23,694 nucleotides of DNA from JBEKSX01 sp049516635 (GCA_049516635.1 JBEKSX010000046.1:1-23694), one strand, 5' to 3'; positions 13,708 through 23,643 are shown, counted from the first letter of the stretch. Made by a program: numbers and translations. Notes: generated by a model not told the origin, from the sequence alone.

Positions 13708-16236
13708 ATGAATAAATACGTAAAAACAATAGTCGGCATACTGATCGTGCTGGTTCCTGTAGTGCTGCTATTAGGATTCCTTCTCAATAAACTAACCCAA
13801 GAATCATTCTACAGCAATTCAGGAGAAGTTCATATTTCAGGCATCAATTCACAGGTAAAAATATATTCCGATGAATACGGTGTTCCCCATATCATCGCAA
13901 ATACCGAGCACGATATGTATTTCGCTCTGGGTTACATGCACGCTCAGGACAGGTTGTGGCAGATGGACCTTACACGGCGTGTTGCCGAAGGCAGGCTCTC
14001 GGAAATTTTCGGAAGCAGTACGATCGATTTCGATAAGCTGTTCAGAACTATAGGTATCAGCAAATATGCATATCATTTGAAGGAAAACATTAGCCCCAAA
14101 TCAAAAGAGATTCTTGAGGCGTATTCTGAAGGTGTGAATAGATTCATCGAGAATCATTCCGATAAGCTGCCTGCAGAATTTGATATTTTGAACTATAAAC
14201 CGGACGAATGGAAACCGGAGCATTCACTGATGCTCATCAGGATGATGGGATGGGAAATGAATCTATCATGGTTCACCGATTATGTGATGGGTGAGATGAT
14301 AGATAAAGCAGGTATAGAAAAAATTTCTGAGATATTTCCCGATACCAACATAAGTATATATAAGAAGGTTCAGTCGATACCGGATTCGCTCCATGCAGAT
14401 ACACTTAAGCCGATTTCGATGCATAATGATAGATATTCGGGATATAAAAAACCGCTTGCATTAGGAAAAGACTTCTTTGAAACCAACAGGTCATTCAGGG
14501 AATATTTTGATCTCGGATTTGATTATTCGGCAAGCAACTGCTGGGCGGTTAGCGGCCAGAGATCGGAATCGGGTAAACCCATCCTGGCGAATGATCCCCA
14601 TCTCATCCTTATGGCTCCTTCGAGGTGGTATGAAGTTCATCTGAAAGATAAAAATATAGATGTCACCGGAATGTCATTACCGGGTGTTCCGGGCATAGCT
14701 ATCGGACATAACCGGGCTGTGTGCTGGGGTATTACGAATCTGATGAATGATGACAATGATTATATTATTTTTGAAAAAGACCCTGTAAATCAATCGGCAT
14801 ACAAGTACAAAAACCAGACCCTTCAGCTTGATTCGATCAATGAAAAAATAAAAGTGAAAGATTCTTCCGAAGTATATTACACGATAAAATATACTATCTC
14901 AGGTCCTGTAATATCCGATCTGAAGACGAAGAGCCTGATCGGCGGCATTAGTGGCCCGGGCGTACATCAAAGTCAAATTATGACATTCAAGTGGACAGGC
15001 TTTGAATTTTCTGACGAGATAAGTTCATTTTATAAAATTAACACATCTAAGGATTGGGAAGAGTTCAGAAATGCACTGAAAGAATTTGGTACGCCGGGAT
15101 TGAATTTTATTTATGCCGATACTGCGGGCAATATCGGCTACCAGGCAGCAGGCAAAGTTCCTATCCGGAGATCCAATACATATAATTACATCTACCCATC
15201 GACCGAAGAACCGGAATGGACAGAGTTTGTTGAATTTGAAAAAATGCCGTTCATGTTCAACCCTAAAGAGGGATATTTAGCCACTGCAAATACAAATCCT
15301 TTTGATTGGTTGAAAATTGAACCCAGGAACAGGTTTTATATTTCATACGGATGGGCACCTTCTTCGAGGCTGGCTACCATAAAGGATTATCTTATGTTGA
15401 GGAACAAGTTTAACCTGGATGAATTCAAGCTTTTACAGCTTAGCGAAGTTTCAAACTATGCAAAAATGTTCTCTCAATATATTATCGAAGCTTATAAAGA
15501 CCATCCCGCGTATAACGGTAAGGTGAATGAAGTCGTGGACAGGTTCAAGAACTGGAACTTTGTGATGGATCACAATGAGCCAATGGGTACGATCTACAAT
15601 GTATTCCTGGCGAAGCTTATTAAAAATCTTTATCTTCCGAAATTTGGTGAGAGGGTATTTGAAGATTTTCTGCTGATATGCAATATACCCCTCAATATGA
15701 CCATACGAGTTCTTTCGAATCCGAATTCAGGCTGGTTAGATACTTTAGGAGGAAGTTTTGCGGAAAAAAGAAATAGCATTATTAGACAGAGCTTAACGGA
15801 AACAATTGACGAATTGAATGCAAGGTTTAATGGTGAACCTGTAGATTTCTGGAGATGGGGCAGCCTGCACATGGTAAAGTTTGTACATCCATTGGGGATC
15901 GTATCCGCGCTGGATAGGACCTTTAATATCGGTCCCTATGAAGTTGGGGGTGACCAGACCACGGTGAATAACTCAACCTACAGCTTTGCAGATGCCTATA
16001 AAAAAGGTACGTACGATGACGTGGTCGGTACTTCGATGAGGATGATAACGGATCTATCAGATATGGATCATACATTTTCGGTCAATTCAACGGGACAATC
16101 AGGTCAGCCTCTTCATCCCAATTATGAGGACCAATCCCGCTTGTGGGTATTCGGGGATTATAAGATAGTTATAATGAATGAATCCGAAATGGTTCACGAT
16201 AAGTATAAACTTCTCCTGCTGATTCCTCAAAACTAG
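13708..16236 (+). CDS. Penicillin acylase family hydrolase (Ntn-hydrolase), membrane-anchored or exported
   Basis: A protein of 842 residues when started at ATG 13708; an in-frame TTG at 13684 would add eight residues but is less likely. The N-terminus has a hydrophobic segment (about residues 5-27), a signal anchor or signal peptide. An alpha-subunit region follows (HDMYFALGYMHAQDRLWQMD about 60-85), then a spacer, then Ser276 in SASNCWAVSG. Ser276 is the expected self-cleavage point and catalytic N-terminal serine of the beta subunit. Further family segments are NDPHLILMAPSRWYEVHL, GIAIGHNRAVCWGITN and, near the end, NSTGQSGQPLHPNYEDQ. The family cleaves amides such as penicillins or acyl-homoserine lactones in the periplasm; the substrate here is unknown. 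The gene ends 15 bases before rsmA, so the two are probably co-transcribed. Confidence 0.92.
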   Translation: MNKYVKTIVGILIVLVPVVLLLGFLLNKLTQESFYSNSGEVHISGINSQVKIYSDEYGVPHIIANTEHDMYFALGYMHAQDRLWQMDLTRRVAEGRLSEIFGSSTIDFDKLFRTIGISKYAYHLKENISPKSKEILEAYSEGVNRFIENHSDKLPAEFDILNYKPDEWKPEHSLMLIRMMGWEMNLSWFTDYVMGEMIDKAGIEKISEIFPDTNISIYKKVQSIPDSLHADTLKPISMHNDRYSGYKKPLALGKDFFETNRSFREYFDLGFDYSASNCWAVSGQRSESGKPILANDPHLILMAPSRWYEVHLKDKNIDVTGMSLPGVPGIAIGHNRAVCWGITNLMNDDNDYIIFEKDPVNQSAYKYKNQTLQLDSINEKIKVKDSSEVYYTIKYTISGPVISDLKTKSLIGGISGPGVHQSQIMTFKWTGFEFSDEISSFYKINTSKDWEEFRNALKEFGTPGLNFIYADTAGNIGYQAAGKVPIRRSNTYNYIYPSTEEPEWTEFVEFEKMPFMFNPKEGYLATANTNPFDWLKIEPRNRFYISYGWAPSSRLATIKDYLMLRNKFNLDEFKLLQLSEVSNYAKMFSQYIIEAYKDHPAYNGKVNEVVDRFKNWNFVMDHNEPMGTIYNVFLAKLIKNLYLPKFGERVFEDFLLICNIPLNMTIRVLSNPNSGWLDTLGGSFAEKRNSIIRQSLTETIDELNARFNGEPVDFWRWGSLHMVKFVHPLGIVSALDRTFNIGPYEVGGDQTTVNNSTYSFADAYKKGTYDDVVGTSMRMITDLSDMDHTFSVNSTGQSGQPLHPNYEDQSRLWVFGDYKIVIMNESEMVHDKYKLLLLIPQN

Positions 16237-16251
16237 CTATTTCATCAGAGA

Positions 16252-17070
16252 ATGAATAAACGTAATATCCCTCATCCAAAAAGGTCCCTGAGCCAAAATT
16301 ATTTGATAGATGAGAATGTCTGCAGGAATATAGTGAATGCATTCGATGAGGGAGAGAACGATGTTGTAATTGAGATAGGTCCGGGACAGGGCGCTTTGAC
16401 CAAATATCTGGTGAAGAAAATTAAAAACATTGTTGCAGTTGAGATCGATAAGACTAATTGTGAGATCCTGCAAAAGAACTTTCCATCACTTATCATCCTG
16501 AACGAAGATTTTCTAAAGCTAGAGCCGGAGGAAATATTAAAAAAATATTCTTCCGGAAAAGATTCTAAAATCAGAATTATAGGAAACATCCCATACAATA
16601 TAACAAGCGGGATATTATTCAAACTGGTCGATAACAGGGAATTGATAAACCTTGCACAGCTGATGATCCAGGAAGAAGTTGCTAAAAGAATCACGGCAAA
16701 GCCCGGTACCAAAGATTACGGAATTCTCTCGGTGTTCCTTCAGATATTTACGGTTCCGAACCTGCTGTTCAAAGTATCTGCAAACTGTTTTTTCCCTAGA
16801 CCAAATGTAGGTTCAAGAATTATTCAATTTGACTTTAATAATAAAAAGGAATTTGAAATATTAGACGCTGCGTTCTTCAGAAAATTTGTAAGGGCAGCAT
16901 TCGGAACAAGAAGAAAAACTTTGCGGAATTCTTTAAAATTTATTAATATCGATACGATAGGATTAAATATTGATTTCGATTTTACACAGCGTGCGGAAGA
17001 ATTGACCACTGATGAATTTATCAAATTAAGCAATATAATATACACTAAATTAAAAGCCAAAACGGATTAG
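16252..17070 (+). CDS. rsmA: 16S rRNA (adenine1518/1519-N6)-dimethyltransferase
   Basis: A 272-residue protein, the usual length, with an ATG at 16252. It starts with the typical PHPKRSLSQNYLIDENV segment. S-adenosylmethionine motif I is EIGPGQGALT (41-50), the acidic ribose-binding residue is in VAVEID (61-66), and the catalytic motif IV is NIPYN (112-116). The enzyme (KsgA) dimethylates two adjacent adenines near the 3' end of 16S rRNA during late small-subunit assembly. The C-terminal helical domain includes FVRAAFGTRRKTLRNSL (about 221-237). It lies in a plus-strand run after the acylase gene and 60 bases before mfd. No odd features. Confidence 0.96.
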   Translation: MNKRNIPHPKRSLSQNYLIDENVCRNIVNAFDEGENDVVIEIGPGQGALTKYLVKKIKNIVAVEIDKTNCEILQKNFPSLIILNEDFLKLEPEEILKKYSSGKDSKIRIIGNIPYNITSGILFKLVDNRELINLAQLMIQEEVAKRITAKPGTKDYGILSVFLQIFTVPNLLFKVSANCFFPRPNVGSRIIQFDFNNKKEFEILDAAFFRKFVRAAFGTRRKTLRNSLKFINIDTIGLNIDFDFTQRAEELTTDEFIKLSNIIYTKLKAKTD

Positions 17071-17082
17071 AGACCCGGCGGA

Positions 17083-17105
17083 CTGACGGATCTTAGGTCC
17101 CTCAG
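17083..17105. repeat. Quasi-palindrome between rsmA and mfd
   Basis: A 23-base imperfect palindrome with arms CTGACGGATCT and AGGTCCCTCAG: 11 pairs with one mismatch and one G-U. It ends 25 bases before the TTG start of mfd. It may be a dispersed repeat or an RNA structure in the mfd leader; no T-run follows, so it is not a clear terminator. Confidence 0.5.
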
Positions 17106-17130
17106 CTGCTAAACTCTTATAAAACCTGCA

Positions 17131-20100
17131 TTGCAGTACATCACTGATAAAATATATAAAACAAGAATATTCGATGCAATCGGTTCATCCGGGGGGAACG
17201 ATCTATTTTTTGATGGAATAAGCGGTTCATTAAAGAGCTTTATCATTTCCTATATTTTTACGTACAAGTACAATAATATTATTTACTGCGCTGCTGAGAG
17301 TTCAAAATTATTTGAGCTAAAGGATGACCTGAACTTTATACTCGAGAAAGATTGTCCGGAAGGCACAGTTTCTCTTTATCTGGATAAGTATGATGAGGAG
17401 TACGAGTCCGAGATAAGCCCGCTTTCATCTGTTTTAAAGAAGATAACCCGAAATGAGAACTATATTGTCCTGCTTGAGCCATCCGTCTTCGTTAAGGACA
17501 TTATTTCAGAAGATACTTTTAAACAGAAAATAATTCTTCTGAAGAAAAATAGTGAATACGATTTCGAAGAACTCATAACGAAGCTGAACAGTCTGAATTT
17601 TAAACGAAAGCATATAGTAGAAGAAGAAAATGATTTCGCTGTCAGAGGAGGTATCATAGATGTATTCCCCGAAAATCATAACCAGCCGCTCAGGATAGAA
17701 TTTTTTGGCAACACTATCGAATCTATCAGGTATTTTGACCTAGTCACACAAAGATCTGTCTCACAGCTTAACGATGCTGAAATTCTTCCTTCGCTGGAAG
17801 AATTCGGCAATGAACCGGCAGGAACGGAAAAATTTCTGGATTATATTAGCGAAGATACTTTGATACTGATAGATGAACCTGACATAATTAAGGATGAGTA
17901 TGAAAAGATCTTTGAGAAGTTAGGGAAATTTCCAGCTTCATATTTTTCGGTTTTTTCGCTGTTAAAAGCCCTTTCAATAGCGGGTAAAAATGAAATAAGA
18001 GAAATATCTTTCAATTCTGCACCTCAGCCGCCTTTTCATTCGAATATTAAACTTTTATTCGAAAACCTCAAGGACCTGCACAGCAGAGATTATGAAATAT
18101 TCATTACTTCGACAGATGATTACCAGACAAAACGTTTCAAGGAATTGATAGATGATATTGATGATAAAGAGGAATTGACGGGTATCAAATATCTGGATAA
18201 TTCCGTTCATGAAGGATTCATATTACCGGATGATAAAATTACCCTGTATAGTGAGCACCAGGTTTTTGAAAGATTTTTCAGACCGGCAAAAAGGAAGAAG
18301 AAATTTGCAGGCTTATCGTTCAAAGAGCTGAGCAAGGTCAATTACGGTGATTTCATGGTCCACCAGAATTACGGAATAGGGAAGTACGCGGGTCTGAAAA
18401 AGATAAGCGTCGGAGGTGTGAATCAGGAAGCAGTAAAGCTTCTGTACCTGGATAATGACATCGTATTTGTAAACCTGAACTCACTTCATTTATTGAAAAA
18501 ATATTCTGCACAGGAAGGACACATTCCGAAGCTGAACAAGGTTGGCGGCTATGAATGGGAGAAGATAAAACAGCGTACAAAGAAAAAAATCCAGGATATC
18601 GCCCGTGACCTTATTCTGTTGTACTCCAAGAGAAAATCCGTCAAGGGGTTCAGGTTCTCACCGGATAACGTGTGGCAAAAAGAGCTTGAAGCCAGCTTTA
18701 TTTATGAAGACACACCCGACCAGGTTTCCGCAACCGAAGCAGTGAAAGAAGACATGATGACTGACGCACCCATGGACCGGCTGATCTGCGGGGATGTAGG
18801 TTTTGGAAAAACTGAGGTTGGTGTAAGAGCTGCTTTTAAATGTGTTCTTGATAATAAACAGGCAGCGGTGCTTGTCCCTACTACCATACTTGCCGAACAG
18901 CATTATAATACTCTAAAGGACAGGTTAACCAGCTGGGCAGTGGAAGTACAGCACCTTTCGAGATTTAAAACCAAAAAAGAACAAAAGGAAATACTTGATG
19001 AGCTTTCAGCAGGAAAAATAAATATCATCATAGGTACCCACCGTTTATTGTCAAAGGATGTGAAATTCAAGGATCTTGGATTGCTTATCATAGATGAGGA
19101 ACAGCGTTTCGGTGTGAAAGCAAAAGAAAAGCTGAAATTCATGCGGGAAAATGTTGACGTGCTTACGCTTACGGCAACACCTATTCCCAGGACATTAAAT
19201 TTTTCTCTTCTGGGAGCGAGAGATCTTTCAATCATTAATACTCCTCCCAAAAACCGACAGCCGATTCATACCGAGATAATAAATTTCGATAAGAAGGTAA
19301 TAGCAAATGCCATTATCAGGGAGTTATCCCGGGGGGGACAGGTATATTTTGTTAATGACAGGATCGCAAAGCTGGAACAGCTGGCTGAAATGATAGAGGA
19401 ACTGGTTCCGTATGCGAAAGTAGCGGTTGCATACGGACAGATGACGTCATCTCAGCTTGAGAAAGTTATGATGAGATTTTTGGAGAAAAAAATTAATGTT
19501 CTGGTTTGCACGAAGATAATCGAATCAGGGCTGGATATCCCGTCGGTGAACACGATAATAATAAACCGGGCGGATAATTTCGGTCTTGCGGAACTTTACC
19601 AGCTCAGGGGCAGGGTAGGCCGTTCGAACATAAAATCATTTGCATACCTTATCACTCCTCCTCACAGCTCGCTTACGAAAACAGCAATAAGAAGGCTTCA
19701 TGCTCTTGAGGAATTCACCGAGCTTGGTTCGGGGCTTAACCTTGCCTTAAGAGATCTTGAGATTAGAGGGGCTGGTAACCTGCTCGGCAGGGAACAGAGC
19801 GGTTTTATTGCTGAGATAGGATTTGACATGTATATGCAGCTACTTGATGAAGCTGTCACGGAATTAAAAGGATCGGAGCTCGGTATAGCATTGGCAGAAT
19901 TTATTCCCCAAACACCACAGCCGAAGAAAAAGGAAAAGGAAGTCATTATTGAATCAGATATCAGCATATTGATACCGGAATGGTACATTGATGAAGAGAA
20001 TACGAGACTGGACATTTATCAGAGATTATCCGGTGTCCGGTCAATTGATGAGTTGAACGGGATCAGGGACGAGATGGTTGACAGGTTCGGGAAACTGCCT

Positions 20101-20409
20101 GATGAAGTCCTCGCTCTTCTAAAGCACGTTGAACTTAAATTGCTTGCACAAATTTTTGTATTTGAGAAAATTAATATTAAAGGGAACAGCGTAGAACTAT
20201 ATTTCGATCTCAGCGAAAATAATGCTGCAATTACAAACGGGTGGTTAGGAAAAATTGTTAATTATTTATCTGAAGAAAAGGACACAGGAATGAAACTAGT
20301 CCAAACTAAATCTGCTCTCGCGCTCCACTACCATCTTATGCATGCCGGCAATTCTATAGAAAAATTATCTGAGGTTGGCAGATTCATTGAAAAGCTTAAA
20401 AATTTGTAG
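17131..20409 (+). CDS. mfd: Transcription-repair coupling factor Mfd
   Basis: A 1092-residue protein, slightly shorter than E. coli Mfd (1148). The start is TTG at 17131: an in-frame stop lies at 17110 and there is no early ATG. Domains: an N-terminal UvrB-like module (about 15-260) with GISGSLKSF and the RGGIIDVFPE segment; a CarD-like RNA polymerase-binding domain (about 403-470) with VNYGDFMVHQNYGIGKY; superfamily 2 helicase motor with Walker A GDVGFGKT (554-561), Walker B DEEQ (655-658), LTATPIPRTL and QLRGRVGRS; and a C-terminal TRCF domain starting near IPEWYIDEENTRLDIYQRL. Mfd removes RNA polymerase stalled at DNA damage and recruits UvrA for nucleotide excision repair. A hairpin terminator overlaps its stop codon. 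Confidence 0.97.
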   Translation: MQYITDKIYKTRIFDAIGSSGGNDLFFDGISGSLKSFIISYIFTYKYNNIIYCAAESSKLFELKDDLNFILEKDCPEGTVSLYLDKYDEEYESEISPLSSVLKKITRNENYIVLLEPSVFVKDIISEDTFKQKIILLKKNSEYDFEELITKLNSLNFKRKHIVEEENDFAVRGGIIDVFPENHNQPLRIEFFGNTIESIRYFDLVTQRSVSQLNDAEILPSLEEFGNEPAGTEKFLDYISEDTLILIDEPDIIKDEYEKIFEKLGKFPASYFSVFSLLKALSIAGKNEIREISFNSAPQPPFHSNIKLLFENLKDLHSRDYEIFITSTDDYQTKRFKELIDDIDDKEELTGIKYLDNSVHEGFILPDDKITLYSEHQVFERFFRPAKRKKKFAGLSFKELSKVNYGDFMVHQNYGIGKYAGLKKISVGGVNQEAVKLLYLDNDIVFVNLNSLHLLKKYSAQEGHIPKLNKVGGYEWEKIKQRTKKKIQDIARDLILLYSKRKSVKGFRFSPDNVWQKELEASFIYEDTPDQVSATEAVKEDMMTDAPMDRLICGDVGFGKTEVGVRAAFKCVLDNKQAAVLVPTTILAEQHYNTLKDRLTSWAVEVQHLSRFKTKKEQKEILDELSAGKINIIIGTHRLLSKDVKFKDLGLLIIDEEQRFGVKAKEKLKFMRENVDVLTLTATPIPRTLNFSLLGARDLSIINTPPKNRQPIHTEIINFDKKVIANAIIRELSRGGQVYFVNDRIAKLEQLAEMIEELVPYAKVAVAYGQMTSSQLEKVMMRFLEKKINVLVCTKIIESGLDIPSVNTIIINRADNFGLAELYQLRGRVGRSNIKSFAYLITPPHSSLTKTAIRRLHALEEFTELGSGLNLALRDLEIRGAGNLLGREQSGFIAEIGFDMYMQLLDEAVTELKGSELGIALAEFIPQTPQPKKKEKEVIIESDISILIPEWYIDEENTRLDIYQRLSGVRSIDELNGIRDEMVDRFGKLPDEVLALLKHVELKLLAQIFVFEKINIKGNSVELYFDLSENNAAITNGWLGKIVNYLSEEKDTGMKLVQTKSALALHYHLMHAGNSIEKLSEVGRFIEKLKNL

Positions 20410-20431
20410 AATTCTTACTACAAATGCATTT
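20403..20431 (+). terminator. Likely intrinsic terminator after mfd
   Basis: A 7-base-pair stem TTTGTAG (20403-20409) / CTACAAA (20418-20424) with an 8-base loop is followed by TGCATTTTTT. The left arm includes the mfd stop codon. The stem is AT-rich, so termination may be partial. Confidence 0.55.
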
Positions 20432-20511
20432 TTTCGGGAATGTAATCTAAAAATTATCTCATAAAAATTCTTCAATTGATTTTTATTCCACGTTAGAATA
20501 TTTTCATACTA

Positions 20512-23361
20512 ATGAAATTACCTGGAATTAAAATTTTTTTGATTTCTCTGCTGCTGGTCACAACAGTTTTAAGGGCTCAATATGTGGATTTTGGCAGGAA
20601 TAAAGTCCAGTATAATAACTTTGATTGGCACACATTATCAACCGAGCATTTCAGGGTATATTTTTATCCTGAAATGCGAGAGCTCGCTGAGATTGGTGCG
20701 TCGTATGCTGAGGAGGCTTTCAAGATGCACCAGCAAAACTTTCTATACACTCCTGCTGATACAATACCTATCATTTTCTATGCAACACCCACGCATTTCT
20801 CGGAAACGAACACTACGCCCGGTTTCATACCCGAGGGAGTAGGGGGATTCTTTGAATACATAAAAGGCAGGGTAGTGATACCATATGACGGATCTCTGGG
20901 TAATTTTAAGCATGTTATCAGGCATGAGCTGACACACGTTTTCATGACAGCGAAGCTCATTCACATTCTCAGCACACACAGGCAAACACCTGATAGGGCG
21001 CCGCCGCTGTGGTTCACGGAAGGATTAGCTGAGTACTGGTCTACAAAATGGGACGAGACCGCGGAGATGGTAATAAAGGATGCTGTTCTCAATAATACTA
21101 TGGTTGGCCTTTCGGACTGGACAGACTATTATGGAACGTTCTTCATGTATAAGATGGGACAGAAAGCACTTGAGTACATTGACCAGACATACGGACACGA
21201 AAAAATATTAATGCTCCTGGAAAATTTTTGGATGAGTGATGATTTTTCCACCGTCATGGAACGAACAATAGGAAAGGATTATGAAGCTTTCGACAGGGAA
21301 TGGTTGTATTATTTAAAGAAATTGTACTTCCCCACATTGACAACTGACGATAATCCTTCGGCGAAAACCGAAACTGTATACGCGAGGGGATTCGGGCATA
21401 AGCCTGCGTACTACGCTGATGGAAAGGACGAGGAAGTTTATTTTATAGGAAACAGAACTGGTTATACGAGCATCTTTAAAATTAACCTGCACGACAGAAG
21501 AAAACAACCGGAGCTTGTACTTGAAGGCGAAAAATCGAACGAGTTCGAATCGTTCCATTTTTTCAGAACAGGGTTGGGTATATCTTCCAAAGGAATCCTT
21601 GCTTTTCCAACCAAGAGTGGTGAAAATGATGTTCTTCATCTTTATGATATTAAAGAGAAGAAGATAATCGATGAGTTTAGATTTAAAAATATTGTACAGA
21701 TCGGCTCCCCCTCTTTTTCGTCTGATGGGAATAAAATTGTATTCGCCGGTCTGGACATGGGAGGTAAAAGTGACCTATATATATTTGATATCCTGTTACA
21801 ACAATTAACCCGTTTAACGAATGACTATTATGATGATCGTGATCCGGATATTTCACCGGACGGAAAGATTATAGTATTTTCTTCGGACCGGACGTCATAT
21901 GGCAAGAAGAATGATTATAACCTTTTCCTTTACAGTCTTGAGAATAATTCTATAAAATATTTGACCTGCGGAGACCAGGTGGATTATTCCCCGCAGTTCT
22001 CCCGTGACGGGAAAAAGATAATATATACATCTACTTCAGGGAATGTACAAAACATCTGGTATATGGATCTCAGTCCGTCTTCCTCATCGGAGAAAAATGG
22101 GGATTCATCAGGTGTTGGTGACCAGCGTACAAAGAAATTGACCAATTTTACAACCGCAGCTTTTGACCCGAAGTGGGCGGGTGATAACAGGATAGTCTTT
22201 TCATCTTATGAAAATGGAACCATAAATGTAAGGATGCTAAATAATATCAGTTCTATAGTAGATACACCCAGGGCAGTGAAAACAATAACATATGATAGAA
22301 TTAAGGATCAATGGTACGTAAATAAAATCGCAGGAATTCCCAGGAAGAATGAACTCAGATATCAGAAGGAATACTCGCTTGACATTGCTACCAGTAATAT
22401 TTCGAACGACCCGGTATTCGGAACGAATGTGGGCGGGATACTTGCGTTGAGCGATATTCTCGGAAATGACCAGTTCTATTTTCTGATTTACAATAATTCT
22501 CAAACAGGCGAAGAATTTTTTAAAAGCTTCAATATTGCGATATCGCGGGTATCGCTTGAGCACAGGCTTAATTACGCTTACGGTGTATACCATTTATCCG
22601 GATTAAGATATGATTACGGTGATGAATTTGCTTATTACGAAAGGGACTTTGGAGGTTATTTCGCATTAAGTTATCCTCTATCATTTTTCAGGAGGATAGA
22701 AGCGAGCATCTCGCTTGCGAATTCATTCAGGGATCTTACCGAGACAGGGTTGATAAACAGGCGGGCACTGCTTCTGACAAATTCAGTAGCATACGTTAAG
22801 GACAATTCCATCTGGGGTCCTACCGGTCCATTGGACGGGAACAGATTTAATACAACGTTAAGCTACACAACTGACATACAATATTCAAATGTAAACTATA
22901 TTTCATTCATTGTCGATTACCGAAGATATTTTCGTCTGTCAAATACGATAGCTCTGGCAGGAAGGGTGGAGTACCTTATCAATTCGGGTAAAGAAGCCCG
23001 CAGATGGTTCATGGGAGGTAGCTGGGATCTTAGAGGCTATCCGTGGTTCTCTATAAGAGGAAAGAAGCTGTGGCTGGAGAACTTAGAATTACGGTTCCCG
23101 CTTATCGACCTTTTTGCCGTACACTTTCCTCTGGGAATCAATTTTGATTTCCCTTATATCAGGGGTGCACTATTTTTCGATGCGGGAAATGCATGGGATG
23201 ATACTTATGATGAAACGCTCGGCAGTGTTGGGGGCGGAGTCAGGATAAACTTGTTCAATATTATTGCTTTAAGATGGGATATGGGTAAAAGGATAGAAAA
23301 TAATTTTAAGCACTTCCAAACTGGGTTCTTTTCACAGTTCTATTTCGGATGGGATTTTTAG
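20512..23361 (+). CDS. Gluzincin peptidase (MA-like) - PD40 propeller - Omp85-like beta-barrel fusion protein
   Basis: A 949-residue protein with an ATG at 20512 and a Sec signal peptide (about residues 1-22, cleavage near LRA-Q). A zinc peptidase domain follows (about 35-275) with HELTH (138-142) and a downstream WFTEGLAEY, where Glu170 is the probable third ligand, as in the NEG motif of M1-type gluzincins. Next are WD40-like/TolB PD40 repeats (about 290-590): SFSSDGNKIVFAG (401), DISPDGKIIVFSS (446) and FSRDGKKIIYTST (496). The C-terminal third (about 640-949) reads as an outer-membrane barrel: alternating aromatic strands, a WDLRGYPW segment (838-845) like the loop-6 [VL]RG[FY] motif of Omp85 proteins, LELRFPL, GALFFDAGNAW and a terminal Phe. 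The barrel would anchor the protein in the outer membrane with the peptidase in the periplasm or on the surface. Substrate unknown. Confidence 0.85.
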   Translation: MKLPGIKIFLISLLLVTTVLRAQYVDFGRNKVQYNNFDWHTLSTEHFRVYFYPEMRELAEIGASYAEEAFKMHQQNFLYTPADTIPIIFYATPTHFSETNTTPGFIPEGVGGFFEYIKGRVVIPYDGSLGNFKHVIRHELTHVFMTAKLIHILSTHRQTPDRAPPLWFTEGLAEYWSTKWDETAEMVIKDAVLNNTMVGLSDWTDYYGTFFMYKMGQKALEYIDQTYGHEKILMLLENFWMSDDFSTVMERTIGKDYEAFDREWLYYLKKLYFPTLTTDDNPSAKTETVYARGFGHKPAYYADGKDEEVYFIGNRTGYTSIFKINLHDRRKQPELVLEGEKSNEFESFHFFRTGLGISSKGILAFPTKSGENDVLHLYDIKEKKIIDEFRFKNIVQIGSPSFSSDGNKIVFAGLDMGGKSDLYIFDILLQQLTRLTNDYYDDRDPDISPDGKIIVFSSDRTSYGKKNDYNLFLYSLENNSIKYLTCGDQVDYSPQFSRDGKKIIYTSTSGNVQNIWYMDLSPSSSSEKNGDSSGVGDQRTKKLTNFTTAAFDPKWAGDNRIVFSSYENGTINVRMLNNISSIVDTPRAVKTITYDRIKDQWYVNKIAGIPRKNELRYQKEYSLDIATSNISNDPVFGTNVGGILALSDILGNDQFYFLIYNNSQTGEEFFKSFNIAISRVSLEHRLNYAYGVYHLSGLRYDYGDEFAYYERDFGGYFALSYPLSFFRRIEASISLANSFRDLTETGLINRRALLLTNSVAYVKDNSIWGPTGPLDGNRFNTTLSYTTDIQYSNVNYISFIVDYRRYFRLSNTIALAGRVEYLINSGKEARRWFMGGSWDLRGYPWFSIRGKKLWLENLELRFPLIDLFAVHFPLGINFDFPYIRGALFFDAGNAWDDTYDETLGSVGGGVRINLFNIIALRWDMGKRIENNFKHFQTGFFSQFYFGWDF

Positions 23362-23471
23362 GATAATTTGTAAAATCTGTTTAAAAAACTCCGTTTTCAT
23401 TTTGCTCATACTCTTTATAATTCCTTGAATAAAAGATGTCATCTTAGTAATATTGTGAATAAATAATATAA

Positions 23472-23544
<73 letters not shown>

Positions 23545-23575
23545 CTTGCCATTGCTGTAGATTTTAGCTCTAATC

Positions 23576-23595
23576 CTGCAACCCGCTGCAGGCGG
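23576..23595. repeat. 20-base repeat, first copy
   Basis: The string ctgcaacccgctgcaggcgg lies between the two tRNA genes and recurs exactly at 23675-23694. It contains interleaved inverted repeats CTGCA/TGCAG and CCCGC/GCGGG and continues GCGAATCC, similar to the GCGGGCGA core near 7946. Confidence 0.8.
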
Positions 23596-23643
23596 GCGAA
23601 TCCGATCTTATAGTAGAGTTTTAGTTCATTAAAAAAACAGTAA

